Shown: piece by piece, positions 17,397 through 26,411 of the stretch
Layout: each line of letters starts with the position of its first letter
How positions within the stretch are numbered: the stretch's first letter is position 1
Translations under genes and position numbers: made by a program
Notes under the pieces: generated by a model
What the model was told of the DNA's origin: nothing
What the model saw: the letters and a program-made list of their open reading frames with translations, nothing else
The model's database searches: none
DNA from: CAKZML01 sp963823435
GTDB lineage: Bacteria > Pseudomonadota > Gammaproteobacteria > Steroidobacterales > BM003
Direction: 5' to 3'
Assembly (NCBI GenBank): GCA_963823435.1
Contig: CAWGLN010000002.1
Span: 124,001 to 188,000 of the forward strand
DNA: 64,000 bases

Positions 17397-18980
17397 TCAT
17401 GCCAACCGTGCATAGGCCGGCAACGTTATAAACTCAACAAATTCCCTGGATTCGGTGATTTCCCTGAAAATCTCCGCCGCCGGATCAAAATTACCGACCG
17501 CATAGGCAGCCTGGCCAATGTTCCGGCGAATCGCTTCCAACTCTTCCGTCAGCAGCGTCTGAAACAACTCCACTGTCACCCTGCGACCGTCTTCCAGCAT
17601 TCCTGCCGGGTGCTTGATCCATTGCCAAAGCTGGGCCCGGGAAATCTCTGCGGTAGCGGCGTCTTCCATCAGGTTATTGATCGGTACGCAGCCATTGCCT
17701 CCCAGCCAGGACGCCAGGTACTGCACGCCCACGCTGATGTTGTTACGCAGACCGGTCTCGGTAATCTTGCCCGAAGGAACTTTCAGCAGGTCGGCAGCGG
17801 TGATTTCCACGTCCAGACGCAGATTGTCCAGCTGATTGGGCTGGGGCATAAGTCTGTCGAACACCTCCATCGCCACGGGTACCAATCCCGGATGCGCCAC
17901 CCAGGTCCCGTCGTGTCCGTTACCGGCCTCCCGCTCCTTGTCCGCCACTACCTTGGCAATCGCCTCGGCGTTTGCCTCCGGATCATTCTTGATGGGAATC
18001 TGGGCCGCCATGCCACCCATGGCGAAGGCGCCGCGACGGTGGCAGGTCTTTATCAACAACAGGGAATACGAGCGCAGGAAATGCCGGGTCATACCCACCT
18101 CGTGGCGATCCGGCATCACAAATTCCGGTCGATTCCTGAAGCGCTTGATAAAGCTGAAAATATAGTCCCAGCGACCGCAGTTCAGACCAACGATATAGTG
18201 GCGCAGCTCATACAGGATCTCGTCCATTTCGAACGCCGCCAGAATGGTCTCGATCAGGACCGTCACCTTGATCACACTGGAACGCAATCCCAGGGTTTTT
18301 TCCGAGTACGCCAGCACCTCGGCCCATAGCCTGGCCTCGAGATGACCTTCCAGCTTGGGCAGATAGAAATACGGGCCGGTTCCACGTTTTAGCAGTTCTT
18401 TCGCGTTGTGATACAGGTAGAGGCCCAGATCGACGAAGGCGCCGGGGATTTGTTCACCGTCCACCGTCAAGTGCTTCTCGTACAAGTGCCAGCCTCTGGG
18501 GCGCACGATCAGGGTCGCGGTCTTGTCCTTGAGCTGGTAGTGCTTGCCTTCCGGAGAGGTAAAGTCGATGTTGCGGCGGACCGCATCCCTCAGATTGACT
18601 TGACCCACAACCACGTTGTCCCAGGTCTGGCTCAGCGAGTCCTCGCAGTCCGCCATGAACACCCTGGCGCCCGAATTCAGCGCATTGATGATCATTTTCC
18701 TGTCCGTGGGGCCGGTGATTTCTACCCGCCGGTCCTGCAGGTCTCGAGGTACGCTGGTAACCTTCCAGTCACCTTCCCGAATACCGGCGGTGTCGGCGAG
18801 AAAATCGGGGTTTTTGCCACTGTCCAGGACCAGTTGGCGGGCTTCCCGGGCCGCCAGCAACTCGGCTACCCGCGGGCTAAATCTACGGTGCAGGTCGGCG
18901 ATGAAGTCCATGGCGCCGGGGGTCAGGATTTCATCGAATCCGGCACCTTGATCGCCGAGAATCTTCCAACCTTTTGCCAT
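17397..18980 (-). CDS. aceB: malate synthase A
   Basis: Condenses glyoxylate with acetyl-CoA to malate, completing the shunt. The short A isoform is shown by 527 residues and the order DCEDSLSQTWDN, LIVRPRGWHL, VLIETILAAFEMDEILYELR, GLNCGRWDYIFSFIKRF and AFAMGGMAAQIPIKNDP. The Arg of PRGW and Glu/Asp residues of the TIM barrel bind the substrates. The ATG at 18980 is preceded by CGGAGGACGAGGGC; the frame extends further upstream without another good site. It is first in the aceB-aceA operon. Confidence 0.95.
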   Translation of the reverse strand: MAKGWKILGDQGAGFDEILTPGAMDFIADLHRRFSPRVAELLAAREARQLVLDSGKNPDFLADTAGIREGDWKVTSVPRDLQDRRVEITGPTDRKMIINALNSGARVFMADCEDSLSQTWDNVVVGQVNLRDAVRRNIDFTSPEGKHYQLKDKTATLIVRPRGWHLYEKHLTVDGEQIPGAFVDLGLYLYHNAKELLKRGTGPYFYLPKLEGHLEARLWAEVLAYSEKTLGLRSSVIKVTVLIETILAAFEMDEILYELRHYIVGLNCGRWDYIFSFIKRFRNRPEFVMPDRHEVGMTRHFLRSYSLLLIKTCHRRGAFAMGGMAAQIPIKNDPEANAEAIAKVVADKEREAGNGHDGTWVAHPGLVPVAMEVFDRLMPQPNQLDNLRLDVEITAADLLKVPSGKITETGLRNNISVGVQYLASWLGGNGCVPINNLMEDAATAEISRAQLWQWIKHPAGMLEDGRRVTVELFQTLLTEELEAIRRNIGQAAYAVGNFDPAAEIFREITESREFVEFITLPAYARLA

Positions 18981-19167
18981 GCCCTCGTCCTCCGGGTTTT
19001 TATTCGGCGACTGCTCGCGTACTCTCTCGGGAAAGGCCCTAAATCGGGCTTTTACTGCACCGCACAATGGTACTCTGTGATACCGATTCTAGCAAGGAAG
19101 CAAAGGCTGGAAAGGCAAAAATTCCGCGCGTGCGACCATTGTCGTATAACTGATAAAGATACTCTCT

Positions 19168-19749
19168 ATGAGCCTGTTTTTATTGAATAAACCCTTTCGT
19201 GTCATGTGTCAGTTCACGGACGAGACAGGACGTCCGACACTGGCAGATTACCTGGACGTGCCGGATGTGTACCCGGCCGGCCGCCTGGATTTTGACAGCG
19301 AGGGGCTGGTGTTGCTGACAGATGATGGACCGCTCAAGGCCCGTATCGCTCATCCTCGTCATGGCGTGGGCAAAACCTACCTGGTACAGGTCGAAGGAAC
19401 GCTGACCGAGGAGGCCATCACCCGGCTGATCCGGGGCGTGATCCTGAAGGACGGCCCGGCAGCGGCCGTCAACGCACGGAGCGTGCCGGAACCGACCTGG
19501 TTATGGGAAAGGCAGCCGCCCATACGCGAGCGCAAGAATATTCCCACCAGCTGGCTGGAAATGGAGCTAAAGGAAGGGCGGAATCGCCAGGTCAGACGCA
19601 TGACAGCGGCCGTGGGCTTCCCTACCCTGCGGCTTATCCGTACCAAGATCGGCTCGCTGGGTCTGGACGGCCTGTCGCCGGGGGCCTACCGGGAGCTTGG
19701 GCAAGACGAAATTCGCGCGGCGTTTGGAAAGGGCCAGGGAGGCCTCTGA
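19168..19749 (+). CDS. rluE: 23S rRNA pseudouridine synthase RluE-type
   Basis: A 193-residue short member of the RsuA/RluB/E/F family that lacks an N-terminal S4 domain, as RluE does. The catalytic GRLDFDSEGLVLLTDDG motif carries the nucleophilic Asp; GVGKTYLVQVEG and EGRNRQVRRMTAAVGFPTLRLIR are typical. In E. coli RluE modifies U2457 near the peptidyl transferase centre. No Shine-Dalgarno is visible before the ATG. It is divergent from aceB. Confidence 0.88.
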   Translation: MSLFLLNKPFRVMCQFTDETGRPTLADYLDVPDVYPAGRLDFDSEGLVLLTDDGPLKARIAHPRHGVGKTYLVQVEGTLTEEAITRLIRGVILKDGPAAAVNARSVPEPTWLWERQPPIRERKNIPTSWLEMELKEGRNRQVRRMTAAVGFPTLRLIRTKIGSLGLDGLSPGAYRELGQDEIRAAFGKGQGGL

Positions 19750-19768
19750 TTTTAGTCTGGAGGCACTC

Positions 19769-21130
19769 CTATGCACCGCCCACCTGGCGACAACCGGCGA
19801 TAAGCAGCGCCATCTCCAGCGCCTGCTCGTAGTTCAGACGAGGGTCAACCTGCGAACGGTAGGCCCGGGCGAGGTCAGTGTCGACCAGGCCCCTGGCGCC
19901 GCCGGTGCACTCGGTGACGTTTTCGCCAGTGAGTTCAAAGTGCACACCACCCAGATGACTGCCCATGTCCTCGTGGATGGCGAAGGCCGCCTGCAATTCG
20001 GACAAGATGTTTCCAAAGCGCCGGGTCTTGACGCCGGAGGCCACCGTCTCGGTGTTTCCATGCATGGGGTCACAGACCCACAAGACCGGACTGCCGGTAG
20101 CCTTAACCGCCCGAATCATACGTGGCAGGCATTCAGCGATATTCTTGGCGCCAAAACGGTGAATCAGCACCAACCTGCCAGGTTCATGATCCGGGTTGAT
20201 GACCGAGATCAGGGTTTGCAACCATTCGTCGGTCATGCCCGCCCCGACTTTTACGCCGACCGGGTTGGCGATGCCACGGAAAAACTCCACGTGGGCCCCG
20301 TCCAGGTTGGCCGTCCGCATACCGATCCAGGGCATGTGGGTGGACAGGTTGTACCAGCGCTGACGGCGCTCGATGAAGCGGGCCTGGGCCTGCTCGTAGG
20401 GTAAATGCAAGCCTTCGTGACTGGCATAAAAGGTGGCATGCGAGCTTTGGTGTATCGGGCGCCCGCTGATAGTCTCCAGGAAGTCCAGGGAGTCGCCGAT
20501 AGAACCGACTATCCTCTTGTATTCGTCTTTTTGAGGAGAATGACCAAGGAAATCCAGGTCCCAGTATTCCGGATGATGCAAATCCGCGAAGCCGCCATCG
20601 ACCAGCGCGCGTACAAAATTCAGGGTCAGGGCCGACAGGCTGTAGCCCTTGATCATCAGTTCCGGATCAGGTATCCGGTCCTCCGGGGTGAAACCGACGC
20701 GATTGACCAGGTCCCCGCGATAACTGGGCAGGGTCACGCCATCGCGCGTCTCGGTATCGGCCGAACGCGGCTTGGCGTACTGGCCCGCCATGCGACCCAC
20801 CCGGATGATGGGTTTTTTCATGCCGTGCAGCATCACCACGCTCATTTGCAGCAGGATTTTCAGTTTGATGGCGATCAGATCCGACTGGCAGTCATCAAAG
20901 TTCTCGGCACAATCCCCGCCTTGCAACAGAAAGGCCTTGCCCTGTTGCGCCCTGGCGATATCTTCCTTGAGCTTCTCGATTTCCCACGAGGTCACCAGAG
21001 GCGGCAGGCTGCCCAGGCGACGCAGCACATCCTGGACCTTGTCCTGGTCCGGATACAGGGGTTGTTGACCGGCCACCTTGCTCTGCCAACTGGAAGGGTG
21101 CCACGCGGTTTTTGGGTCCAATTTCGACAT
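19769..21130 (-). CDS. 3-deoxy-7-phosphoheptulonate synthase, class II
   Basis: First step of the shikimate pathway (phosphoenolpyruvate plus erythrose 4-phosphate). At 453 residues it is the plant-like class II enzyme, not the E. coli AroFGH type. Seen: WHPSSWQSK near the N terminus, LLQGGDCAENF with the metal-ligand Cys, RVGRMAGQYAKPRS, SSHATFYASHEGLHLPYEQA, VLWVCDPMHGNT and GGVHFELTGENVTECTGGA. It is divergent from the ALDH gene and convergent with rluE. Confidence 0.94.
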   Translation of the reverse strand: MSKLDPKTAWHPSSWQSKVAGQQPLYPDQDKVQDVLRRLGSLPPLVTSWEIEKLKEDIARAQQGKAFLLQGGDCAENFDDCQSDLIAIKLKILLQMSVVMLHGMKKPIIRVGRMAGQYAKPRSADTETRDGVTLPSYRGDLVNRVGFTPEDRIPDPELMIKGYSLSALTLNFVRALVDGGFADLHHPEYWDLDFLGHSPQKDEYKRIVGSIGDSLDFLETISGRPIHQSSHATFYASHEGLHLPYEQAQARFIERRQRWYNLSTHMPWIGMRTANLDGAHVEFFRGIANPVGVKVGAGMTDEWLQTLISVINPDHEPGRLVLIHRFGAKNIAECLPRMIRAVKATGSPVLWVCDPMHGNTETVASGVKTRRFGNILSELQAAFAIHEDMGSHLGGVHFELTGENVTECTGGARGLVDTDLARAYRSQVDPRLNYEQALEMALLIAGCRQVGGA

Positions 21131-21255
21131 GGCGAGGATGCTACCTTGTTAGCCCCTGCTTAGGAAGCATGAAAGGCCGGATTATGAGATAATGCCCGGC
21201 TTCGATGGAGACCCGAGTGGTCTCCATATACCAAGACCATTTCAGGAGCACACAA

Positions 21256-22800
21256 ATGACCATCGCCCGCGCGATCGAAAAATTCTGGATGTATGAATCC
21301 CTGGGCCTGAGCTCCGAGAACAAGGGTACCTGGTCCGGCAGCCATGGTTGGGCAGGAAACAAGGATGCCGGTGTTATCGATTCTGTTAATCCCAGCACAG
21401 GAAAATCTATCGGGCATGTTTTCGCAGCGAGCACGGAAGATTACGAACACGTGATGACATCTGCCGTGCAAACGGCTCGCGAATGGCGCACGGTACCTGC
21501 GCCCCGCCGTGGCGAACTGGTACGCCTGGTGGCCGATGCATTACGCAAGCACAAGGATGCGCTGGGCAGCCTGGTCGCGCTTGAAATGGGCAAGATCAAG
21601 GCCGAGGGTGACGGCGAAGTGCAGGAAATGATCGACGTTGCGGATTTCGCCGTTGGCCAGTCCCGCATGCTGTATGGCAAGACCATGCCGTCCGAACGCC
21701 AGGATCACCGCATGTATGAACAGTGGCAACCCCTGGGCGTGGTCGGTGTGATCAGTGCTTTCAACTTTCCGGTGGCCGTGTGGGCTTGGAATGCATTCAT
21801 CGCTGCGGTATGTGGCAACGTGACCGTGTGGAAGCCCTCTCACCAAACGCCAATGTGCGCGGTTGCGGTTCAGAACATCGTAAACAAGGTCGTCAAGGAA
21901 CATGGTTTTCCACCGGTATTCCAGATGTTCATCGACCATCACCACAGACTGGCGGACGGGTTTGTGAAAGACGAGCGTGTGGCCCTGATTTCCTTCACCG
22001 GTTCGACACGTATAGGCCGACAGGTGGGTGGGAACATGGCGGCCCGCATGGGTAAGGTCATCCTCGAACTGGGCGGTAACAACGCCATCATCGTGGATGA
22101 ATTCGCGAATATGAAACTCGCCGTGCCGGCCATCGCGTTTGGCGCCGTGGGTACTGCCGGACAACGCTGCACCAGCACCCGTCGGGTACTCGTGCACACC
22201 TCACGCATGGACGAATTGAAAGACAGCCTGGTGGCGGCCTACAAGCAAGTTCGTATTGGCGATCCGCTTGAGGATGGCACCTTGATGGGTCCGCTCATTG
22301 ATGAACGCTCGGTTAAGACCTACCTGGAGGCCGTCGAGGCCGTCAAACAGGCCGGTGGCGAAATCCTGATCGGTGGCAAGCGCAGGGAAGGCGAAGGCTT
22401 CTTCGTCGAGCCCACCATTGCCATGGCCCAGAACCATTGGGACATCGTTCAGTCCGAGACCTTCGCTCCCATCGTCTACCTGATCCCCTATGGTGACCTG
22501 GACGAGGCCATCGCCATGCACAACGACGTACCCCAGGGCCTGTCCTCGGCGATCTTTACCGACAACGTGCAACACGCAGAGCGTTTCCTGTCGGCGGCAG
22601 GCAGCGACTGCGGTATTGCCAACGTGAATATCGGCACCTCCGGTGCGGAAGTCGGCGGCGCCTTTGGTGGCGAGAAGGAAACCGGTGGTGGTCGCGAGTC
22701 AGGTTCAGATTCCTGGAAGGCCTATATGCGTCGCCAGACCTGCACCATCAACTGGGGCAAGGACCTTCCGCTGGCCCAGGGCATCAAGTTCGACCTGTAA
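21256..22800 (+). CDS. ALDH7-family aldehyde dehydrogenase (antiquitin-like, probable piperideine-6-carboxylate dehydrogenase)
   Basis: An NAD-dependent aldehyde dehydrogenase of 514 residues. ERQDHRMYEQWQPLGVVGV, followed by ISAFNFPVAVWAWN, is the ALDH7A1/AmaB hallmark. LELGGNNAI holds the catalytic Glu, GTAGQRCTSTRR the catalytic Cys, and GGAFGGEKETGGGRESGSDSWKAYMRR the family-specific C-terminal segment. Related enzymes oxidise alpha-aminoadipate semialdehyde in lysine breakdown, but no other lysine-catabolism gene is adjacent. The ATG at 21256 follows AGGAG. A strong terminator follows the stop. Confidence 0.88.
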   Translation: MTIARAIEKFWMYESLGLSSENKGTWSGSHGWAGNKDAGVIDSVNPSTGKSIGHVFAASTEDYEHVMTSAVQTAREWRTVPAPRRGELVRLVADALRKHKDALGSLVALEMGKIKAEGDGEVQEMIDVADFAVGQSRMLYGKTMPSERQDHRMYEQWQPLGVVGVISAFNFPVAVWAWNAFIAAVCGNVTVWKPSHQTPMCAVAVQNIVNKVVKEHGFPPVFQMFIDHHHRLADGFVKDERVALISFTGSTRIGRQVGGNMAARMGKVILELGGNNAIIVDEFANMKLAVPAIAFGAVGTAGQRCTSTRRVLVHTSRMDELKDSLVAAYKQVRIGDPLEDGTLMGPLIDERSVKTYLEAVEAVKQAGGEILIGGKRREGEGFFVEPTIAMAQNHWDIVQSETFAPIVYLIPYGDLDEAIAMHNDVPQGLSSAIFTDNVQHAERFLSAAGSDCGIANVNIGTSGAEVGGAFGGEKETGGGRESGSDSWKAYMRRQTCTINWGKDLPLAQGIKFDL

Positions 22801-22824
22801 CACGTCGTTTCAGAAAGTACCACG

Positions 22825-22854
22825 AAGGGCGCAGGCAAAACCTGCGCCCTTTTT
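22825..22854 (+). terminator. intrinsic terminator of the ALDH7 gene
   Basis: GGGCGCAGG at 22827-22835, a CAAAA loop, and CCTGCGCCC at 22841-22849 form a perfect 9-bp stem followed by TTTTT. Confidence 0.92.
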
Positions 22855-23082
22855 GTATCCACCATCATTGATCTGGTCCTGGTCCAATTACTTTTTTTCG
22901 GCCCCTCGGTTTTCCACAATCGCCGGTTTGCCTCGACAGGACTAAAAGTGAAAGGCAGATCGACATCGAACATCAGGCAAGTCGTGTTACCTACCGCTGG
23001 GTTCCACGGCGTGCTGGCCCTTATTGGCTCTGAGTTCCTGCAGACACGTTGACAGATTCCTGTCGAATCGAGGGTGGACATC

Positions 23083-23529
23083 ATGCGTATTTCCCCTAAA
23101 TTACTGTTGGTATTGTGCTGCGTAACAGTCGGTGGCTGCGCCATCAATCGTGATACGGCAAATTTCGACCCGAACAAGGACCTGGTTCAAACCGATGTCT
23201 TTTTTGTCGAGCGCTTCGAGCCTGACAAGAGGCACCTGAACCAGATCATCGCCGACAAAATCGCGGTCCGTGGCTACCAGGCCACGGCTGGCGAGGCGGG
23301 CCAGGCCCCGACTGACACCACGGTGTTGGTGACCTACATTGACAAGTGGCAGTGGGACATTACCAATTACCTGATCGAGTTGACCGTGACCTTCCGGGAT
23401 CCGGTCTCCGGCGCGGCTATCGCCTCGGGCAATTCCTATCACACTTCCCTCAGCAGGCTTTCACCTGAGGAGATGATTGACGAGGTGTTGACGAATATAG
23501 TCGAGGCAGACAAGACGCCGGCGAAATAG
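23083..23529 (+). CDS. small lipoprotein of unknown function
   Basis: A 148-residue protein with a lipoprotein signal peptide (MRISPKLLLVLCCVTVGGC; lipobox VGGC). The mature part contains QTDVFFVERFEPDKR, TTVLVTYIDKWQWDITNYLIELTVTFRDP and an acidic end. I do not recognise a named family; the pattern of one short alpha/beta domain with a strongly beta stretch resembles small envelope lipoproteins. The ATG at 23083 follows GAGGGTGG. The next lipoprotein gene begins 4 nt after the stop, so the two are coupled. Confidence 0.7.
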   Translation: MRISPKLLLVLCCVTVGGCAINRDTANFDPNKDLVQTDVFFVERFEPDKRHLNQIIADKIAVRGYQATAGEAGQAPTDTTVLVTYIDKWQWDITNYLIELTVTFRDPVSGAAIASGNSYHTSLSRLSPEEMIDEVLTNIVEADKTPAK

Positions 23530-23533
23530 GCAC

Positions 23534-24073
23534 ATGTTCGCGCCAAATCGTCAGCGCCTGGGCTGCAAGCTCGCCTTGTTCTGCCTGCTGCTTGCACTGG
23601 GGGCTTGCGCCCCTACCACACCTGCCCGCTCAGGCAAGATGGCAGCGCTAGGCTACCCTGCGGATACCGCCGACCCGATCCCACTGACGGTCACGGTTTA
23701 CGGGGATGATGTCGGTGGATTTGCCTCACATTATTATCCCCTGCCGCGTGCCGATTTTGAAAAAGCACTGATCGAATCCTTGGCGGCAAGTGGCCGCTTC
23801 GTGGTCCTCCAGGGCGAGCCGGGATCGGACTTCCAATTGTCGGTTGGTCTCATACAGCTGATCCAGCCGCAATGGAGCGGAACGGTAACCCTGGAGACCA
23901 CGTGGGCCGTCGTCTCCACCGGGACAGGCATGGAGATCGCCAGACGACCGGTGCGTGTGCAGACACCCGCCAAGTTCAGCAAGAAACGGGAAGCGACTGA
24001 ATCAGCAGCCCAGGCAAACATCACCGAGGGCATAGAGTGGCTTGTCGGTATCGTGGGTACGCATACGCCCTAG
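23534..24073 (+). CDS. lipoprotein of unknown function
   Basis: A 179-residue lipoprotein precursor (LALFCLLLALGAC lipobox LGAC). The mature region is rich in beta strands, for example FVVLQGEPGSDFQLSVGLIQLIQPQWSGTVTLETTWAVVSTGTGMEI, with DFEKALIESLAASGRFVVL typical of CsgG- or LpoB-like periplasmic folds, though no firm match can be claimed. It is cotranscribed with the preceding lipoprotein gene (4-nt gap). Confidence 0.68.
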   Translation: MFAPNRQRLGCKLALFCLLLALGACAPTTPARSGKMAALGYPADTADPIPLTVTVYGDDVGGFASHYYPLPRADFEKALIESLAASGRFVVLQGEPGSDFQLSVGLIQLIQPQWSGTVTLETTWAVVSTGTGMEIARRPVRVQTPAKFSKKREATESAAQANITEGIEWLVGIVGTHTP

Positions 24074-24144
24074 TGTGTTCGGTTGCGGTGACAGCAGCCT
24101 TCGCAATCCGCCAGATACAAGCTCACGACTAGATCAGAGGCTAC

Positions 24145-24825
24145 CTAGCGTATCACCCTGTCACTGCGCAGCTGTTTGGCGATCAGGAGTGCAAATTCCT
24201 CGGCGACTCCTTCGATACGCTCACCCGCGCCGATTCTGAAATTGCCCTGACTCGTCGCCCGGTAAATGAGTTTGTCCCCGGTGGCGGGTTCATACAGGTA
24301 CGATACAAGGGTCGCATCGCCATCGATCGTCGAACTCCCGGATGTCACTTCCACCCAGTGCGTGCCTGCCATGACTGAGCTCATGGATCCGTCCTGGCTC
24401 TCGGTCACCCTGACACCCGGATTGTATTTAACAACCACATCCCCACGGCGGTCTCCGATCTGGGCATCCTCGTCCACGATCTTGGTAATAATCACGGCAT
24501 CGGCGCCGGTCTTCTCGGCCATGGCAAGTACCAGCTCCCTCGAGAGCTTCGACACTTCCATTTCCCGGGCCACCGAGAACCCGCTAATGCCTTTGGCGCC
24601 GCCTTTCGTTATCTGCTCGGCAAGGATTTGATCCATGGCCCGGCGCACTTCGCGATCCGGCAGGGCCGAGACCACCAGAACCTTCTGGTAGGGGGTCTCG
24701 CGTAAACGCGGTTGCTGCCATTCGCCGGCACTTTTATTCGACGTTGTGGCACATCCCATGGTCACCACAGCCAGCACGCATGCACACAGAAAACCGCCGA
24801 CCCGAAATTTCGCTATTGATCTCAT
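24145..24825 (-). CDS. lipoprotein of unknown function
   Basis: A 226-residue protein with a lipoprotein signal (ACVLAVVTMGC; lipobox TMGC). The mature protein has YQKVLVVSALPDREVRRAMDQILAEQ, a segment in which the protein ages into an alternating alpha/beta pattern, then KTGADAVIITKIVDED, and a beta-rich second half. This layout (a conserved 'KVLVV...R..ME..L...L...G' start and an 'ADAVI' strand) is common in outer-membrane-associated lipoproteins of unknown role. It is last of three minus-strand genes with short gaps (38 and 43 nt). Confidence 0.68.
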   Translation of the reverse strand: MRSIAKFRVGGFLCACVLAVVTMGCATTSNKSAGEWQQPRLRETPYQKVLVVSALPDREVRRAMDQILAEQITKGGAKGISGFSVAREMEVSKLSRELVLAMAEKTGADAVIITKIVDEDAQIGDRRGDVVVKYNPGVRVTESQDGSMSSVMAGTHWVEVTSGSSTIDGDATLVSYLYEPATGDKLIYRATSQGNFRIGAGERIEGVAEEFALLIAKQLRSDRVIR

Positions 24826-24863
24826 TATTGCTCCGCCTGGTAGGTAATGCTTTTGCCTGAAGA

Positions 24864-25748
24864 TTAGCGAGTCTGGTCGAGATAGATCTCACGCACAAAG
24901 TTTGGGGGGTTAATAAACCCGTTGCCCCACTGCTCGTCGAATTCGGCGCTGGGCCCGGCGGCCTGCACTTCTTCCAGGGTCTTGCCCTGGGCCACCATCA
25001 CCGCCACCCGGTCGCGCACATTGGCCAGCATGCTCCGATAGACCCGCAGGTCCGCCGCATTGGCAAGCGCGCCATGCCCGGGAATAATCCTGGTCTTGTC
25101 GTCACACAATGCCAATATCCTGTCGATCGCCGCAATCACGCCGTTGACACTGCCGCCGGAATCCATATCGATAAACGGATACTGACCGTTAAACAAGACA
25201 TCACCCGCATGAATAACATTCGCCCCGGGAAAGTGAATGATCGCATCCCCGTCGGTGTGCGCATGTTCAACGTGGAACGCCCGTATATCGTCCCCGTTCA
25301 AATGAAACGTGACTGTGCTGTCGAAGGTAATAACAGGCAGTGCTCCGCCCGAAGACGCAGGTACCTCACGCTCAAAAAAAGTCATGAACTGGTCGCTACT
25401 CATGCGGTGGCGCACGTTTTCATGGGCCACGATTACCGTGCCCCCCTTCCCCAGGTTCTCATTGCCACCGGTGTGGTCACCATGCCAATGGGTGTTGATC
25501 AGAAAGCGCACGGGCTGGTCGGTGATCTTCGCGATCTCCGCCCGTATGCCCTCGGTGAGTGGTGCGTATTGATCATCGATCATGAACACACCATCGTCCC
25601 CGACCGACAGACCGATATTTCCACCCTGCCCCTTGAGCATGTAAATACCCTGGGCAACCTCGGTCATGGTGAAGCTCACCTCGGCCTGCTGTGCCTGCAC
25701 ACTCCCCAGGCACAGTGCTGCGACCATTCCTGCCAGAATCTTCTTCAT
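24864..25748 (-). CDS. secreted metallo-beta-lactamase-fold hydrolase
   Basis: A 294-residue precursor with a signal peptide (MKKILAGMVAALCLGSVQA, cut after AQA/VQA). Zn ligands are HWHGDHTGG (HxHxDH), a second His in HVEHAHTDGD, Asp in HAGDVLFN and His in IPGHG, so a binuclear site is intact. This belongs to the broad periplasmic MBL-fold family that includes SoxH-like and quinoprotein-relay hydrolases; a beta-lactamase role is not supported. Tandem ATGs lie at 25751 and 25748; the second has better spacing to GGAGG. Confidence 0.82.
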   Translation of the reverse strand: MKKILAGMVAALCLGSVQAQQAEVSFTMTEVAQGIYMLKGQGGNIGLSVGDDGVFMIDDQYAPLTEGIRAEIAKITDQPVRFLINTHWHGDHTGGNENLGKGGTVIVAHENVRHRMSSDQFMTFFEREVPASSGGALPVITFDSTVTFHLNGDDIRAFHVEHAHTDGDAIIHFPGANVIHAGDVLFNGQYPFIDMDSGGSVNGVIAAIDRILALCDDKTRIIPGHGALANAADLRVYRSMLANVRDRVAVMVAQGKTLEEVQAAGPSAEFDEQWGNGFINPPNFVREIYLDQTR

Positions 25749-25791
25749 CATGACCTCCGTACTGTTAGTGCGTCCGATTATGCTTGCCGGC

Positions 25792-26286
25792 TCAGGACCC
25801 TGCGCCCGGTTCGAATCGCTTGGTTTCGTTGTTCTTGTGTACATCGCCTGCGCGGAAAATCATGCCGTTCATTGCCAGGTAGGTCCCATTAGGTGACCCA
25901 TGCAGGGCACCGATTGCCAGCCCCACATTGAACACGGCATCGGTGGCGCGAAACCGGGCCGGGCTCAAGGCCCCGGTCAAGACGATGGTCTTGCCGTGAA
26001 TGTCGGCCAGGGCCTCGGCTGTCAGGGACATAGTGTCCGTGCCGTGCGTGATCAGTATATGCTCGCATTCACACGCGGCAACCGCCTCACGCACAATTTG
26101 CCTGTCCGCATCGGTTATCTCCAGACTGTCCTTGCGCATCAGGGACCTGACCTGGAATTCAAAATTTACTTGCGCCTCGCGCAGTATATGTTCCACCGTG
26201 GGTTCGCCCACTTCGAATTCGCTGCTGGCGTCGAAGTAAACCTTGTCGATGGTACCGCCGGTAGTAAATATCTGGAGTTTGTTCAT
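25792..26286 (-). CDS. single-domain asparaginase-like protein
   Basis: A 164-residue protein matching only the N-terminal domain of L-asparaginase. FTTGGTIDKVYFD holds the first catalytic Thr, and ITHGTDTMSLTAEAL the second Thr/Asp pair. The C-terminal domain of normal asparaginases (about 330 residues) is absent, and the protein ends cleanly with a charged tail, so this is the known short family, not a recent truncation. Activity is unproved because the active site of full-length enzymes forms at a dimer interface. No Shine-Dalgarno is visible before the ATG. Confidence 0.82.
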   Translation of the reverse strand: MNKLQIFTTGGTIDKVYFDASSEFEVGEPTVEHILREAQVNFEFQVRSLMRKDSLEITDADRQIVREAVAACECEHILITHGTDTMSLTAEALADIHGKTIVLTGALSPARFRATDAVFNVGLAIGALHGSPNGTYLAMNGMIFRAGDVHKNNETKRFEPGAGS

Positions 26287-26411
26287 AGGTATTATTGGTA
26301 ATGCGGTGAGCGCGTCGGGCGGGCATTATAACCCAGTGTCCGTCAAATACTGCCAGCGCGCCCATACGATCCGTTTTTTAGTAAGATGGGTGTCGATGAG
26401 GAGGACTGAGC

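Noticed and set aside
24864..25748. Beta-lactamase resistance gene
   Set aside because: Only the MBL fold and Zn ligands are shown; there are no class-specific substrate residues, and the context is not resistance-related.
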